The translations under genes were made by a program, and so were the position numbers. Positions 28,035 through 36,874 of a DNA stretch of 64,000 nucleotides are shown here, piece by piece. Position 1 is the stretch's first letter. Each line of letters begins with the position of its first letter. Under the pieces are notes generated by a model. That model searched no databases. It was not told the origin of the DNA and was given only the letters and a program-made list of their open reading frames with translations. The stretch comes from Bacteroidota bacterium (GTDB lineage Bacteria; Bacteroidota; Bacteroidia; Chitinophagales; Chitinophagaceae): positions 310,001 through 374,000 of the forward strand of contig JACPEA010000011.1 in assembly GCA_016183765.1 (NCBI GenBank), given 5' to 3'.

Positions 28035-28070
28035 AAGCGGTTATGATGAAAATTCATAGCCGCTTTTTCT
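28035..28070 (+). terminator. Rho-independent terminator after tRNA-Phe
   Basis: AAGCGGTTATGA (28035-28046) pairs with TCATAGCCGCTT (28054-28065), with one G-T pair, followed by TTTCTTTT. A 9-bp tandem GGGTCGCAC follows at 28074-28082 and 28085-28093. The rest of 28094-28191 shows nothing clear. Confidence 0.8.
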
Positions 28071-28191
28071 TTTGGGTCGCACATGGGTCGCACGATCTAC
28101 AATAAGAGTATAAGTTGTATTTCATACCTGATTGGCAGAAATCACGCTCGTTAAAGAGGAGGAATGATCGTTATAATTGCCCGCCGGAGAG

Positions 28192-28515
28192 CTATTTGAG
28201 ATTTTGACTGCGAGTTAAATATTGATCCCTGAAGCTACCAATAGAACGCCTGTCGCCATCTAACGCGATGTACCAATAGAGCCAGCCGTTGAGATTCCTT
28301 TTCTCGATGTATCTCGCGGCACCGCTTAAATATTCAAAATGATAATCTTTTCCGTGAATATTAACGGTAATAGAGCCATTCACATTTATGACCCCTTTGA
28401 CGGACGGGTTTTCACAAAAAATTTCCTGGCCTTCATGCAATAAGCCAACATCAATCAGCATTTTAAGAGTAATGCTCGTTTTTTCGAAAGTGTTTGAGGA
28501 CGCGCCCATAGGCAT
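28192..28515 (-). CDS. Stand-alone RAMA-domain protein
   Basis: The 107-residue product is almost entirely one domain that I recognise as RAMA (Restriction enzyme Adenine Methylase Associated). Its order is ITLKMLIDVGLLHEGQEIF, then GVINVNGSITVNIHGKDYHF, LSGAARYIEKRNLNGWLYW and finally FRDQYL. RAMA domains are normally fused to DNA methyltransferases, restriction enzymes or chromatin-type proteins and are proposed to bind modified DNA. Here it is separate and divergent from a methyltransferase gene, across a 191-bp gap with opposed promoters. It could read the methylation made by its neighbours or regulate them; this is inference. The start may be Met1 (28515) or Met3 (28509). Confidence 0.72.
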   Translation of the reverse strand: MPMGASSNTFEKTSITLKMLIDVGLLHEGQEIFCENPSVKGVINVNGSITVNIHGKDYHFEYLSGAARYIEKRNLNGWLYWYIALDGDRRSIGSFRDQYLTRSQNLK

Positions 28516-28534
28516 CGAAAAGTTATCTTCCGTC

Positions 28535-28568
28535 CAAAGATAATTTTATACCGCCCCTGAAAGGCAAA
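28535..28568 (-). promoter_or_regulatory. Promoter of the RAMA gene
   Basis: On the minus strand, TATCTTTG (28542-28535) follows TTTG (28568-28565) with a 22-bp gap, matching the -7/-33 consensus. The expected transcript start is about 13 bp before the start codon. Confidence 0.5.
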
Positions 28569-28576
28569 GACTTACC

Positions 28577-28651
28577 TATATTTGAAAAAATAATTCCAAA
28601 TAGCCGGAAAAACTAAAAAATTTAGTATCTTGGGGAACGTTCATATCTTTG
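28577..28651 (+). promoter_or_regulatory. Promoter elements of the methyltransferase operon
   Basis: Two -7 matches on the plus strand, TATATTTG (28577-28584) and TATCTTTG (28644-28651), precede the methyltransferase start at 28707. The first begins 9 bp from the opposing RAMA promoter, so a factor bound here could affect both directions. Confidence 0.5.
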
Positions 28652-28706
28652 CCCGAACTCTCTCATAAATTTCTTTAATGAACAAAAAAGAAAACACCTA
28701 AGGCTG

Positions 28707-29612
28707 ATGAAATATTTAGGTGGCAAAATACATCAAGGTGACTGCTTAAAGGTCATAAAGAAGATTGAAGACCAATCTGTCGATATGATCTTATGCGATT
28801 TACCCTACGGTACAACGCAGAATAAATGGGATAGTGTTATCCCCCTTGATAAGTTATGGGCTGAGTACAAGCGCATCATTAAGCCCAAAGGGGTTATAGC
28901 ACTCACCTCGCAAGGCATTTTCACAGCCAAACTGATATTAAGTAACGAAGCATGGTTCAGGTATAAATTTGTTTGGGTAAAAAGCAAGCCAACGAACTTT
29001 TTGAATGCTCGGCGCCAGCCTCTGCGTCAGCATGAAGATATTTGTATCTTTTACGGTAGCCAGCCCGATTACAACCCGATCATGTCTCCAGGCGAGCCAT
29101 ACAATAAGGGAATAAGGAAGGCTCAATATACAGGCAGCTATGGAGACTTTAAACCCGTTCAAGTAAAGAGCGACGGAGAACGTTTTCCGACAGATACACT
29201 TTATTGTAAGACCGCAGAAAGCGAAAGTGGAGGCCGCGTGTGGCATCCCACACAAAAGCCGGTAGCTCTGGGAAGATACTTGATCCGAATGTTCACCAAA
29301 GAAGGAGACGTTGTATTAGACAACGCCTTTGGTAGCGGTAGTTTTTTGGTTTCAGCCGCTCTGGAGCAACGTCGGTTTATTGGAATAGAACAAAATCAGG
29401 AAGTTCACTTATTCAAAGAGAAGCAGATCGACTATATCAGTGTGGCCAATGAGAGACTCGCAGAAGTCGAAAAATCTATAAAAAATAATCAACCACCACC
29501 ACCACTATACTCGGAATTACAACCCTCTACAAAATCAACAAGTCTGCAAAATCGCAAAGGTATGGTGGATGTCGATGCGTTGATATCTACCAATACTAAA
29601 ATAGCGATATGA
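28707..29612 (+). CDS. Site-specific DNA methyltransferase, beta-class order
   Basis: The 301-residue product transfers a methyl group from AdoMet to the amino group of adenine or cytosine. Catalytic motif IV DLPYGTTQNKWD begins at Asp31 and the AdoMet-binding FGSGSF is at about 208-213, so the order is motif IV first, as in beta-class enzymes. LWHPTQKPVALGRYLI-like HPTQKP precedes motif I. N6-A or N4-C cannot be told from this. Its last 4 nt overlap the next gene (ATGA), so the two are coupled. Together they resemble type IIG loci with a separate protective methyltransferase, such as Eco57I (known precedent). Confidence 0.88.
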   Translation: MKYLGGKIHQGDCLKVIKKIEDQSVDMILCDLPYGTTQNKWDSVIPLDKLWAEYKRIIKPKGVIALTSQGIFTAKLILSNEAWFRYKFVWVKSKPTNFLNARRQPLRQHEDICIFYGSQPDYNPIMSPGEPYNKGIRKAQYTGSYGDFKPVQVKSDGERFPTDTLYCKTAESESGGRVWHPTQKPVALGRYLIRMFTKEGDVVLDNAFGSGSFLVSAALEQRRFIGIEQNQEVHLFKEKQIDYISVANERLAEVEKSIKNNQPPPPLYSELQPSTKSTSLQNRKGMVDVDALISTNTKIAI

Positions 29613-32326
29613 GTGGATTAGCTCCGAATTATAATGAGCGTTCATGGGCAATAGATTTAATCGGACACATAAAAGGCTTATGCGCCCAAGCCAATAGATC
29701 AATCAAAGACGCAGGAGGAGAGCAAACCGTAAAAGCGGAAGGGGGTTGCCTGTTCCCGGATGTACTTTTATTTGGTGACCGTACCACAGCCCGCATATTG
29801 CAGGGCTGGGAATTAAAGATGCCGGATACGCCAATCACAGACGCGGATTTCAGGGAAAACGCGGAAGAAAAGGCACGCGCTTTAGGCCTGGATAGCTTTC
29901 TTCTATGGAACGTGTCTCACGCTCACCTTTATACCCGCAATGCAGCAACAGATAAATACACACGCAGCAAAGTATGGTCAGACTTGGCCGAAATCACGAC
30001 CCGCGCAGGAGTTACGGCGAACAGGGCAAGATGGAAAAAACTCGCAACTGATATTATCGGTCATTTGAACGCCTTATTTGACGACGGATCACTCGAAGGA
30101 AGACAGTTTATCGAGGCGTACCGTAGTGGTGGCGTTACCAATCTTATCTTGGAAAACTCCGGCGATGTAACCGAGGCATTAAAAGCGGTAATGAATGCCG
30201 ATGCACCCCTACGCGCTCAAATAATTCTGTGGTGGAACGTTTCAAGCGGCGAATACGCGAAAGGAAAGATGGAAGATGTGCTTGCCAAAGCAAATATTTC
30301 AAACTGGATTGGCAAGATATTATTCGCACATATTCTGCGCGAACAAGATCAACGAGCACGGCAAGTAGCGAATATCAGTGATGATACCACGCCAGAGCAA
30401 GCCTTGGCATTATTCGCACAACTATCAGAAGACTGTAATTTCTGGACAATATTTTCTGACAATGGCTTGGGACTTTCAAAAATACCTGCAAGAGCCTGGG
30501 ATCAGCTTAAACAGTTCAATCACCTTCTTACTGATTTGCGCGTTGGCTCAGTTGATCAAGCACAACTATCTGGTGTGCTGGAGGCGACTGTTGAAGTTGC
30601 AACCCGCAAACTTCGAGGCCAGTATCCTACGCCAATAGAACTCGCAAGATTGCTGACTCATTTATGTGTTCGTGATATTGCAAATGATCGGGTTCTTGAT
30701 CCATGCTGCGGCAGCGGTACAATCGCCCGCGCCGCCTTAGAAATGAAATTGACCGCAGGGGTTCAAGCGCAACAAGCGTCAGAAACCATTTACGCTTCAG
30801 ATCAAGATCCACAAGCCGTACAGATCGCAACGTTTGCGCTTGCGAAGCCAGCTTTCATGCACATGCCGCTAAGGATATTCCGGCGAGACGCATTCACATT
30901 AACCCCCAGTTTAAATATTCAGTTTCGTAATCCTTCAAATGGAGCCTTGTTCACCGAACAGCTCGGTACATTCCAGACCATTACGAGCAACCTGCCCTTT
31001 GTTGCACAAGCAGGAAGAACACAATACGGCAATGCTTTAAGAGGAGCATTGGCAAATATGGGTGGAGGAAAATTTACAGGCCGAGCAGATGTTGCGGCCT
31101 ATCTTCCTTTTGCTTTTTATCCCCTACTTGCCGATGGTGGACGCTTGGGTATTATTATTACTAACGCATGGCTTGGAACAGATTGGGGTAATGATTTCTA
31201 TAATCGTTTAAGCCAATATTATGATCTTAAATGTGTCATTACTTCCGGCGCAGGACGATGGTTTAGAAACAGCAAAGTCGTGACGAATATTCTTGTCATG
31301 GATAAGAAAGCTGATCCCAACCAGCCGAGCGGGAATGTCAATTTTGTCGTCCTGACGAGACCACTTGAAGAAATGGCCGATGACGAAGCGGTTCAGATTG
31401 CAGCCGCACAGATACAATTAGGCCAGACCCAAAACGATACGATGACGATTAGAGCCGTTAGCCAGGAAGACATGATTGCGTTTAGAGCAGTCGGATTAGG
31501 AGGCAATGCGCAGTTTGTGAATTGCGACTGGATATTGAACTTACCGCTTGTTCCTTTAAACACAGTCTTTAATATAAAACGTGGAGAACGTCGCGGAGAA
31601 AATGACCTTTTTTACCCAGAAGACGGTCACGGAATAGAACCAGAATACATTACGCCGCTTGCAAAAAGCCCTGCTGAATTTGACAGACTTTGTTCACCGC
31701 CAACGAAAGAAGCATTCTCTTGCTCAAGGTCACTAGAAGAGCTTGAAGAATTAGGCCATACCGGAGCGATCAACTGGATTAATAATTTTGCGACCCAAGA
31801 GACCATCAATAAATTATCGCGCAAAGGAAAACAATGGTATCAAATGGATACCGACTCGATCACCGATTTGGTTATGTTTATCAATTTCGGACAGCGTCTC
31901 TTTGTTGGACGTGTAATGCCTCGCGCGTTTGTTGATCAGCGATTAGTCCCCTTAAATCCCCTTCATGAAATAGATATAGACCTGCACCACGCGCTTCTGA
32001 ATAGCGCAATATCAATGTTCATTATTGAGGGTATGGGCTTTGGTCGTGGACAAGGAGCCCTAGACTTGAACAAGAACAGGATTGAAGATTATATGCACAT
32101 GCTCCATGCCTCACAGCTTAGCGAAGAAGAGCGAACTGCGATTAAAAACGCATTCGCTCCACTTTTAGAGCGTGATATTCTTCCTGTTGCTGATGAATTG
32201 GAACAAGCCGATAGAATTGCGTTTGATGAGACGATAATCGCAGCTTTCGGCCTAGATGTTTCTAGAGCTCAAATCTATGATTCATTGTTATCACTCGTCG
32301 AAATCAGAAGGACAGCAACAGAGTGA
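29609..32326 (+). CDS. Nuclease-methyltransferase fusion, type IIG-like restriction enzyme
   Basis: The 905-residue product begins with a PD-(D/E)XK-like nuclease site: FPD with Asp51, then WELK with Glu68 and Lys70. A helical linker leads to a gamma-class N6-adenine methyltransferase core: GQYPTPIELARLLTHL, motif I VLDPCCGSGTI (Asp364 region) and a motif IV variant SNLPF (Asn461) in place of NPPF/Y. Proline replaced by leucine at the second position is unusual. The C-terminal ~300 residues (LPLVPLNTVFNIKRGERRGE onward) likely form the target-recognition part. Cleavage and modification in one chain fit type IIG. The gene is coupled to the upstream methyltransferase. Confidence 0.8.
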   Translation: MSGLAPNYNERSWAIDLIGHIKGLCAQANRSIKDAGGEQTVKAEGGCLFPDVLLFGDRTTARILQGWELKMPDTPITDADFRENAEEKARALGLDSFLLWNVSHAHLYTRNAATDKYTRSKVWSDLAEITTRAGVTANRARWKKLATDIIGHLNALFDDGSLEGRQFIEAYRSGGVTNLILENSGDVTEALKAVMNADAPLRAQIILWWNVSSGEYAKGKMEDVLAKANISNWIGKILFAHILREQDQRARQVANISDDTTPEQALALFAQLSEDCNFWTIFSDNGLGLSKIPARAWDQLKQFNHLLTDLRVGSVDQAQLSGVLEATVEVATRKLRGQYPTPIELARLLTHLCVRDIANDRVLDPCCGSGTIARAALEMKLTAGVQAQQASETIYASDQDPQAVQIATFALAKPAFMHMPLRIFRRDAFTLTPSLNIQFRNPSNGALFTEQLGTFQTITSNLPFVAQAGRTQYGNALRGALANMGGGKFTGRADVAAYLPFAFYPLLADGGRLGIIITNAWLGTDWGNDFYNRLSQYYDLKCVITSGAGRWFRNSKVVTNILVMDKKADPNQPSGNVNFVVLTRPLEEMADDEAVQIAAAQIQLGQTQNDTMTIRAVSQEDMIAFRAVGLGGNAQFVNCDWILNLPLVPLNTVFNIKRGERRGENDLFYPEDGHGIEPEYITPLAKSPAEFDRLCSPPTKEAFSCSRSLEELEELGHTGAINWINNFATQETINKLSRKGKQWYQMDTDSITDLVMFINFGQRLFVGRVMPRAFVDQRLVPLNPLHEIDIDLHHALLNSAISMFIIEGMGFGRGQGALDLNKNRIEDYMHMLHASQLSEEERTAIKNAFAPLLERDILPVADELEQADRIAFDETIIAAFGLDVSRAQIYDSLLSLVEIRRTATE

Positions 32327-32374
32327 TAAGAATTATTAATAATAGATATTTATCCGAGGGATTAGAAGCGCCTG

Positions 32375-32622
32375 TCAAATAAAGTATATGGGAGTTACTC
32401 GAAGATTCATACCATCTATTTCTACAGCCTTCTGATCTATCAATGTCTTTAATTCTTCGACAAATTGTGCTTTTAAAGCCTCGTACTTGCTTGCGGAATG
32501 ATCGCCTATAATCCTAATTAACTATCTAAATCTAAGCCAGAAATACTTTTCTCCAATTTTTGTTGCTGACTAGAGCAAGTTGACAACGCTTGATTAATAA
32601 TCTCTCTCGCAAATAAAGTCAT
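32375..32622 (-). pseudogene. Frameshifted small ORF
   Basis: From ATG 32622 the minus strand reads MTLFAREIINQALSTCSSQQ... and stops after GLDLDS (34 residues). Directly after, a different frame stays open for LIRIIGDHSASKYEALKAQF and on through VEELKTLIDQKAVEIDGMN to RVTPIYFI and a stop at 32375. The two parts look like one protein of about 82 residues broken by a single-base change near 32521. No family was recognised. The rest of the 32327-32849 gap shows no gene. Confidence 0.45.
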
Positions 32623-32849
32623 GTTTTATCTTTCTGTGATTTTCACTAGTTTCTAGGTCAAACTATATTACCGACCGTAATAAATCTTTGTCAATCTGCT
32701 CTTATAAATACAATACAACCCAAAAAGCTCATTTAATCACCAGGGCTAAAGACCTCCTGCTGCGGATCAAAAACATAACACCTGATTTGACCCCACTGTA
32801 AAAATTTTCTTAAAATATTTGAAAACCAATAATTATACTTTATTTTGTG

Positions 32850-32871
32850 TAAGTAAACGCTCACATACTTA
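32850..32871. promoter_or_regulatory. Candidate TetR operator
   Basis: TAAGTA (32850-32855) and TACTTA (32866-32871) form a perfect 6-bp inverted repeat with a 10-bp spacer, 15 bp before the first gene of the unit that encodes the TetR regulator. The size fits a TetR-family site. Confidence 0.5.
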
Positions 32872-32886
32872 TTAAATTAATGCAAT

Positions 32887-33300
32887 ATGACTGGTAAAAA
32901 TAACATTGCGATCGGCTTTCTGACAATGGGCCTATTTATGGTTTACGGGTTCATACTAATTTATCTCCGTGACTTTGCTCCGGGTAAGGAAGAGTGGGTG
33001 AATTCATACAGTCTCGGAAAACATTTCGAAGCAAGACTGGCACACGTACACGGTAACCTGTTTGCTTTTCTGAACATCCTTATCGGTTATTTGCTTATTC
33101 ATTTCAGGAATAAACTGCAAAACGTCAAAATCATTTCCCGGATGGCACTTACCGGGTTATTAATGCCGGTAGGAATATTAACAGAGGTATATTTTGGGTT
33201 GCCTCCTGCATTGATATTAATAGGAGCGATAGCAATGACAACCTCCATAATTTGGTTAGGGATCTCGTTTATTAAATTGAAACCGGACAATGAAAAATAA
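32887..33300 (+). CDS. Small four-helix membrane protein
   Basis: The 137-residue product has four hydrophobic segments (about 8-28, 58-74, 86-104, 108-128). A conserved-looking segment ARLAHVHGNLFAFLNILIG with two His precedes helix 2. No family was recognised with confidence. It is the first gene of a tight cluster: its last 11 nt overlap the TetR gene, so it is probably under TetR control together with the efflux genes downstream. Confidence 0.72.
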   Translation: MTGKNNIAIGFLTMGLFMVYGFILIYLRDFAPGKEEWVNSYSLGKHFEARLAHVHGNLFAFLNILIGYLLIHFRNKLQNVKIISRMALTGLLMPVGILTEVYFGLPPALILIGAIAMTTSIIWLGISFIKLKPDNEK

Positions 33301-33883
33301 AGATTTTACAGACAGGCAAAAAGAAATAATTGAAGCTGCCACGCTTCGCATTGATAAATTTGGAATACAGGAATTGACAATAAAAAATTTAGCAGGCGAC
33401 CTGAATTTATCTGAGGCGGCATTGTATCGCCATTTTAAAAGCAAAAACGAAATATTGCTTGGGCTATTATCCTATTTTATCGTAGAGATGAATGAACGGA
33501 TCTCTGCAATAATAGCGGATACAGAAGAACAGCCCTCGAAACTTCTAAAAAAGATATTTACATCGCAACTGAACACTTTTGTAGCAAAACCTGCCATAGT
33601 TAGTGTGATTTTTTCCGAAGGGATCTTTCAATTTAATAAGGACCTGAGCGACAAGGTTTCAACGCTGATGACAGTAATGCAAAAAAACATCAACACGCTT
33701 ATTAAAAGAGGCCAGGAGGAAGGTGTGTATGCAAAACTATTGAGTGCCGACACCATAACAACAATAGTTATGGGAAGTATGCGAATGGTTGTATTAAAAT
33801 GGAAACTTTCGGGTAATAAATCCCATCTCGTAAATGACGGGAAAACGGTATTGAACGGACTTTTGCAAATCATAGAAAAATGA
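33290..33883 (+). CDS. TetR/AcrR family transcriptional regulator
   Basis: The 197-residue product has a TetR-type N-terminal helix-turn-helix (about 10-55), including QKEIIEAATLRIDKFGIQEL and LAGDLNLSEAALYRHFKSKN. The C-terminal ligand-binding part is all-helical and without a recognisable ligand motif. It overlaps the genes on both sides (11 nt before, 4 nt after) and lies in the same direction as the RND efflux operon, so autoregulation with pump control is likely. Confidence 0.92.
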   Translation: MKNKDFTDRQKEIIEAATLRIDKFGIQELTIKNLAGDLNLSEAALYRHFKSKNEILLGLLSYFIVEMNERISAIIADTEEQPSKLLKKIFTSQLNTFVAKPAIVSVIFSEGIFQFNKDLSDKVSTLMTVMQKNINTLIKRGQEEGVYAKLLSADTITTIVMGSMRMVVLKWKLSGNKSHLVNDGKTVLNGLLQIIEK

Positions 33884-34284
33884 AAAAACGCATCCCATAC
33901 ATATTCGCAGTAATATTGGCCGGTTTTGGATTGCTTACCCTTTTTTTAAGCACATCCATCATATTTGATTTGTTCGGTATTAGAGCAAAAGAAGGCAACT
34001 ATGTTTTGTTTGTAGTTTGGGCAAACTTCATCTGTAGTATTTTTTATCTGTTCTCCGCGTACGGATTTATACATAGCAGAAAATGGACCACTTCTCTTTT
34101 GGGAATTTCAACACTCATTCTGATTGCAGCCAATATTGGACTTATCATACATGCAAATTCCGGTGGCGTTTATGAAACAAAGACGATCGGTGCATTGATC
34201 TTTAGGATTTCAGTGACCCTTGTATTTGCAATCATTGCATATTTCACAATAACAAAAAAGAAGATATCCAATCATTTGCCGTAA
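33880..34284 (+). CDS. Small membrane protein in the TetR cluster
   Basis: The 134-residue product has four predicted transmembrane segments (about 6-30, 43-65, 70-92, 104-124) and a Lys-rich C-terminus (KKKISNHLP). No family was recognised. It is translationally coupled to the TetR gene (ATGA overlap). A 167-bp gap without a gene separates it from the TolC gene. Confidence 0.75.
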   Translation: MKKRIPYIFAVILAGFGLLTLFLSTSIIFDLFGIRAKEGNYVLFVVWANFICSIFYLFSAYGFIHSRKWTTSLLGISTLILIAANIGLIIHANSGGVYETKTIGALIFRISVTLVFAIIAYFTITKKKISNHLP

Positions 34285-34451
34285 TCAGCTTGTACTTTGG
34301 ATTGTGGCGACAGTTCCACTGAAAACCAAATGGTAAACCGGGATACGGAACCACGCAGAACAATGGCATAACGAGGCACAGAAAACACAGCATACAACAG
34401 TAACGGAAAAGGGAAACCAGTCAATACGCAGTAAGTAAAAAATTTTGACCC

Positions 34452-35783
34452 ATGAAGTTAGTAAACATTCACATACCATTCCTGGTAGTCCTGCTTTTGA
34501 TAGGGCTTCAAACCGGGCAGGCACAGGTTTGGACAATGCAGCAGTGTATTGACACCGCGCAGGTTCACAACAAGAACCTGCAACTGGGTAGAAACAATAT
34601 TTCTATTGTTGAACAGAGGGAAAAAGAAGCGAGGGCAAATTTAATGCCCAAAGTAATGCTTAATGCGGATTATAAGTATTTCACTAATCTGCCGTATCAG
34701 TTAATGCCGTTGTCAACATTTAATCCGACAGCTCCTGAGGGGCAGTTTAAAGAAGCGCAATTCGGCGTTCCGCATAACATGAATGCAAATTTACAATTGT
34801 CGGTACCCTTGTATAATCCGCAGATCAACGGAGCGATTGAGGCTACAAAAATCGCCTCGGAATTAACAGAACTGCAATTTCGGAAAACCGAGGAGCAGAT
34901 CTATTTTGAGATCTCCAATCTGTATTACAATGCGCAGGTTTTACACCATCAATCAGCTTTTATTGATAGCAACCTGCTAAATGCCGAAAGACTCTTAACA
35001 AATATGCAATTACTCCATAGCCAGTTACTTGCGAAAGGAACTGATGTAAGTAAGGTCAAATTGCAGGTTACACAATTAACAACACAAAAGGAAAGCTTCC
35101 GTATTAAATACCAGCAGGTATTGAATGCTTTGAAATTCACTATGGGCATTTCGATCGAAAAAGACCTGCAGATTGAACCAGACATCCAATATCAGAACGC
35201 GAACGATTATACGCTGTCATCAACTTTTGATATGCGTATCATAAAAACGCAGAACAGGGCATTGGCAAGTGAACTGAATACACTTAACAAATCGAGGTAT
35301 TCTCCCTCGGTTAATATTATCGGCACGTATGGTACAACCGGGTTGGGATATGATAAACGACCCAATAATTTCCTGAAATTCTATCCAATTGGCTTTGCGG
35401 GTATTCAATTATCCTACCCCCTGTTCAATGGAACGGTAACAAAGCGTAAAATCAGCCAGAAAAAGATCGAACTTAAAAATAATGAACTGCAATTCAGTTT
35501 GATTACCGAACAAAATTCGATGCAGATTGAAAATGCTACACTTCAGAGAACGATCGCTAAAAGATCGGTAGAAACAACAACCAGGCAAATTGAATTTGCA
35601 AAAACCATTTACGAACAAACGGTCTTCCAGCAAAAACAGGGAACAGCAAATTTAACGGATGTTCTGCTTGCCGACAATGCCCTTCGGGAAGCACAACAAA
35701 CCTATCTGACCACGGTGATCGACTACCTGAAAGCGGATTTAGAACTTAAAAAACTAACTGGGAATATTTCAACAACTAAATAG
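34452..35783 (+). CDS. TolC-family outer-membrane efflux protein
   Basis: The 443-residue product has a signal peptide (about 1-24, ending TGQAQ) and the repeated long-helix pattern of TolC channels (MQQCIDTAQVHNKNLQLGRN, then KEARANLMPKVMLNADYKYF). The second repeat begins near LASELNTLNKSRYSPSVNII. It forms the outer-membrane part of the pump encoded by the next two genes, 8 and 12 bp apart. Confidence 0.93.
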   Translation: MKLVNIHIPFLVVLLLIGLQTGQAQVWTMQQCIDTAQVHNKNLQLGRNNISIVEQREKEARANLMPKVMLNADYKYFTNLPYQLMPLSTFNPTAPEGQFKEAQFGVPHNMNANLQLSVPLYNPQINGAIEATKIASELTELQFRKTEEQIYFEISNLYYNAQVLHHQSAFIDSNLLNAERLLTNMQLLHSQLLAKGTDVSKVKLQVTQLTTQKESFRIKYQQVLNALKFTMGISIEKDLQIEPDIQYQNANDYTLSSTFDMRIIKTQNRALASELNTLNKSRYSPSVNIIGTYGTTGLGYDKRPNNFLKFYPIGFAGIQLSYPLFNGTVTKRKISQKKIELKNNELQFSLITEQNSMQIENATLQRTIAKRSVETTTRQIEFAKTIYEQTVFQQKQGTANLTDVLLADNALREAQQTYLTTVIDYLKADLELKKLTGNISTTK

Positions 35784-35791
35784 TATCAGCA

Positions 35792-36862
35792 ATGAGTACA
35801 AAATCAACGATAATAAGAAGAGCGCTATATGTTATCCTGTCATTGGCGATAATTGCTATTGTGGTAATTAAGTTGAAAAGCAATAAAGAAAGTACACAAA
35901 GCAAAGTTTATCAAAATGATAAAGAACAGGCGATACATGTGCAGACAGACACGCTGCAAATTGAAAATGTGAATACCGGATATTCCTATTCAGGAACATT
36001 CGAGCCAAATAAGGAAACTAAAATAAGCGCCGAAATTCAGGGAAAGATCAATGATATATTGGTTGATGTTGGAAGTGTTGTAAGCAGGGGACAATCGTTG
36101 GTGTTATTAGATAATTCATTGCTAAAACTACAACTCCAATCTGTTGAAGTGCAAATTGAAGGATTGGAAGCTGATGTAAAACGATATACCATTTTAGCCA
36201 AAGCAGATGCCATACAGGGTGTTCAGTTAGAGAAAGCGGAATTGGGATTGAGATCTGCCAAAGTGCAAAAGGCAACATTGCTCGAACAGATAAGTAAAAC
36301 CATGATCAAAGCGCCATTCAATGGTGTAGTAACAGCAAAACTTATTGAAGAAGGTGCCTTTGCTGCACCCGGAGTCCCGCTGCTCCAGATAACGGACATT
36401 GCCGGGTTAAGGTTTAGTGTGAACGTTCAGGAAAATGATTTAAGCCAGTTCAAATTAAACCAAAGCTATGTTATAACGGCAGATGCTTACCCTACTATTC
36501 TGTTAACCGGAAAAACAAGCATGATTGGTAGCAAAGCGAATATGGGCAGTAGTTTCCCGGTTCAGTTCTCGTTACACAACACCCCCGATCTAAAAATAAA
36601 ATCAGGAATGTTTGGCAAGGTCAATTTAAAAAAAGATACACAGGAAAAAGGCATCATAATAGCCGCATCGGCGATCGTTGGCACGGCTGATCAACCGCAG
36701 GTTTATTTGATTGAAAAGGGCAAATCTGTATTGCATAATATCACGATTTCTAAGAAGATACAAAATAAGGCGGTTGTGTCAAATGGGTTAAAGGAAGGAG
36801 ATGTAATTGTCACAAATGGCTTTATCAATCTTTTTGACGGAGCCAATATAACGGTCAAATAA
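35792..36862 (+). CDS. RND efflux periplasmic adaptor (membrane fusion protein)
   Basis: The 356-residue product has one N-terminal membrane segment (about 10-29). A lipoyl/barrel-sandwich part follows (EIQGKINDILVDVGSVVSRG, then APFNGVVTAKLIEEGAFAAP) with a short helical hairpin between the halves and a C-terminal membrane-proximal domain (GLKEGDVIVTNGFINL). It links the RND pump to TolC. Its position between the two other components is canonical. Confidence 0.93.
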   Translation: MSTKSTIIRRALYVILSLAIIAIVVIKLKSNKESTQSKVYQNDKEQAIHVQTDTLQIENVNTGYSYSGTFEPNKETKISAEIQGKINDILVDVGSVVSRGQSLVLLDNSLLKLQLQSVEVQIEGLEADVKRYTILAKADAIQGVQLEKAELGLRSAKVQKATLLEQISKTMIKAPFNGVVTAKLIEEGAFAAPGVPLLQITDIAGLRFSVNVQENDLSQFKLNQSYVITADAYPTILLTGKTSMIGSKANMGSSFPVQFSLHNTPDLKIKSGMFGKVNLKKDTQEKGIIIAASAIVGTADQPQVYLIEKGKSVLHNITISKKIQNKAVVSNGLKEGDVIVTNGFINLFDGANITVK

Positions 36863-36874
36863 AATCAGCGGAAA

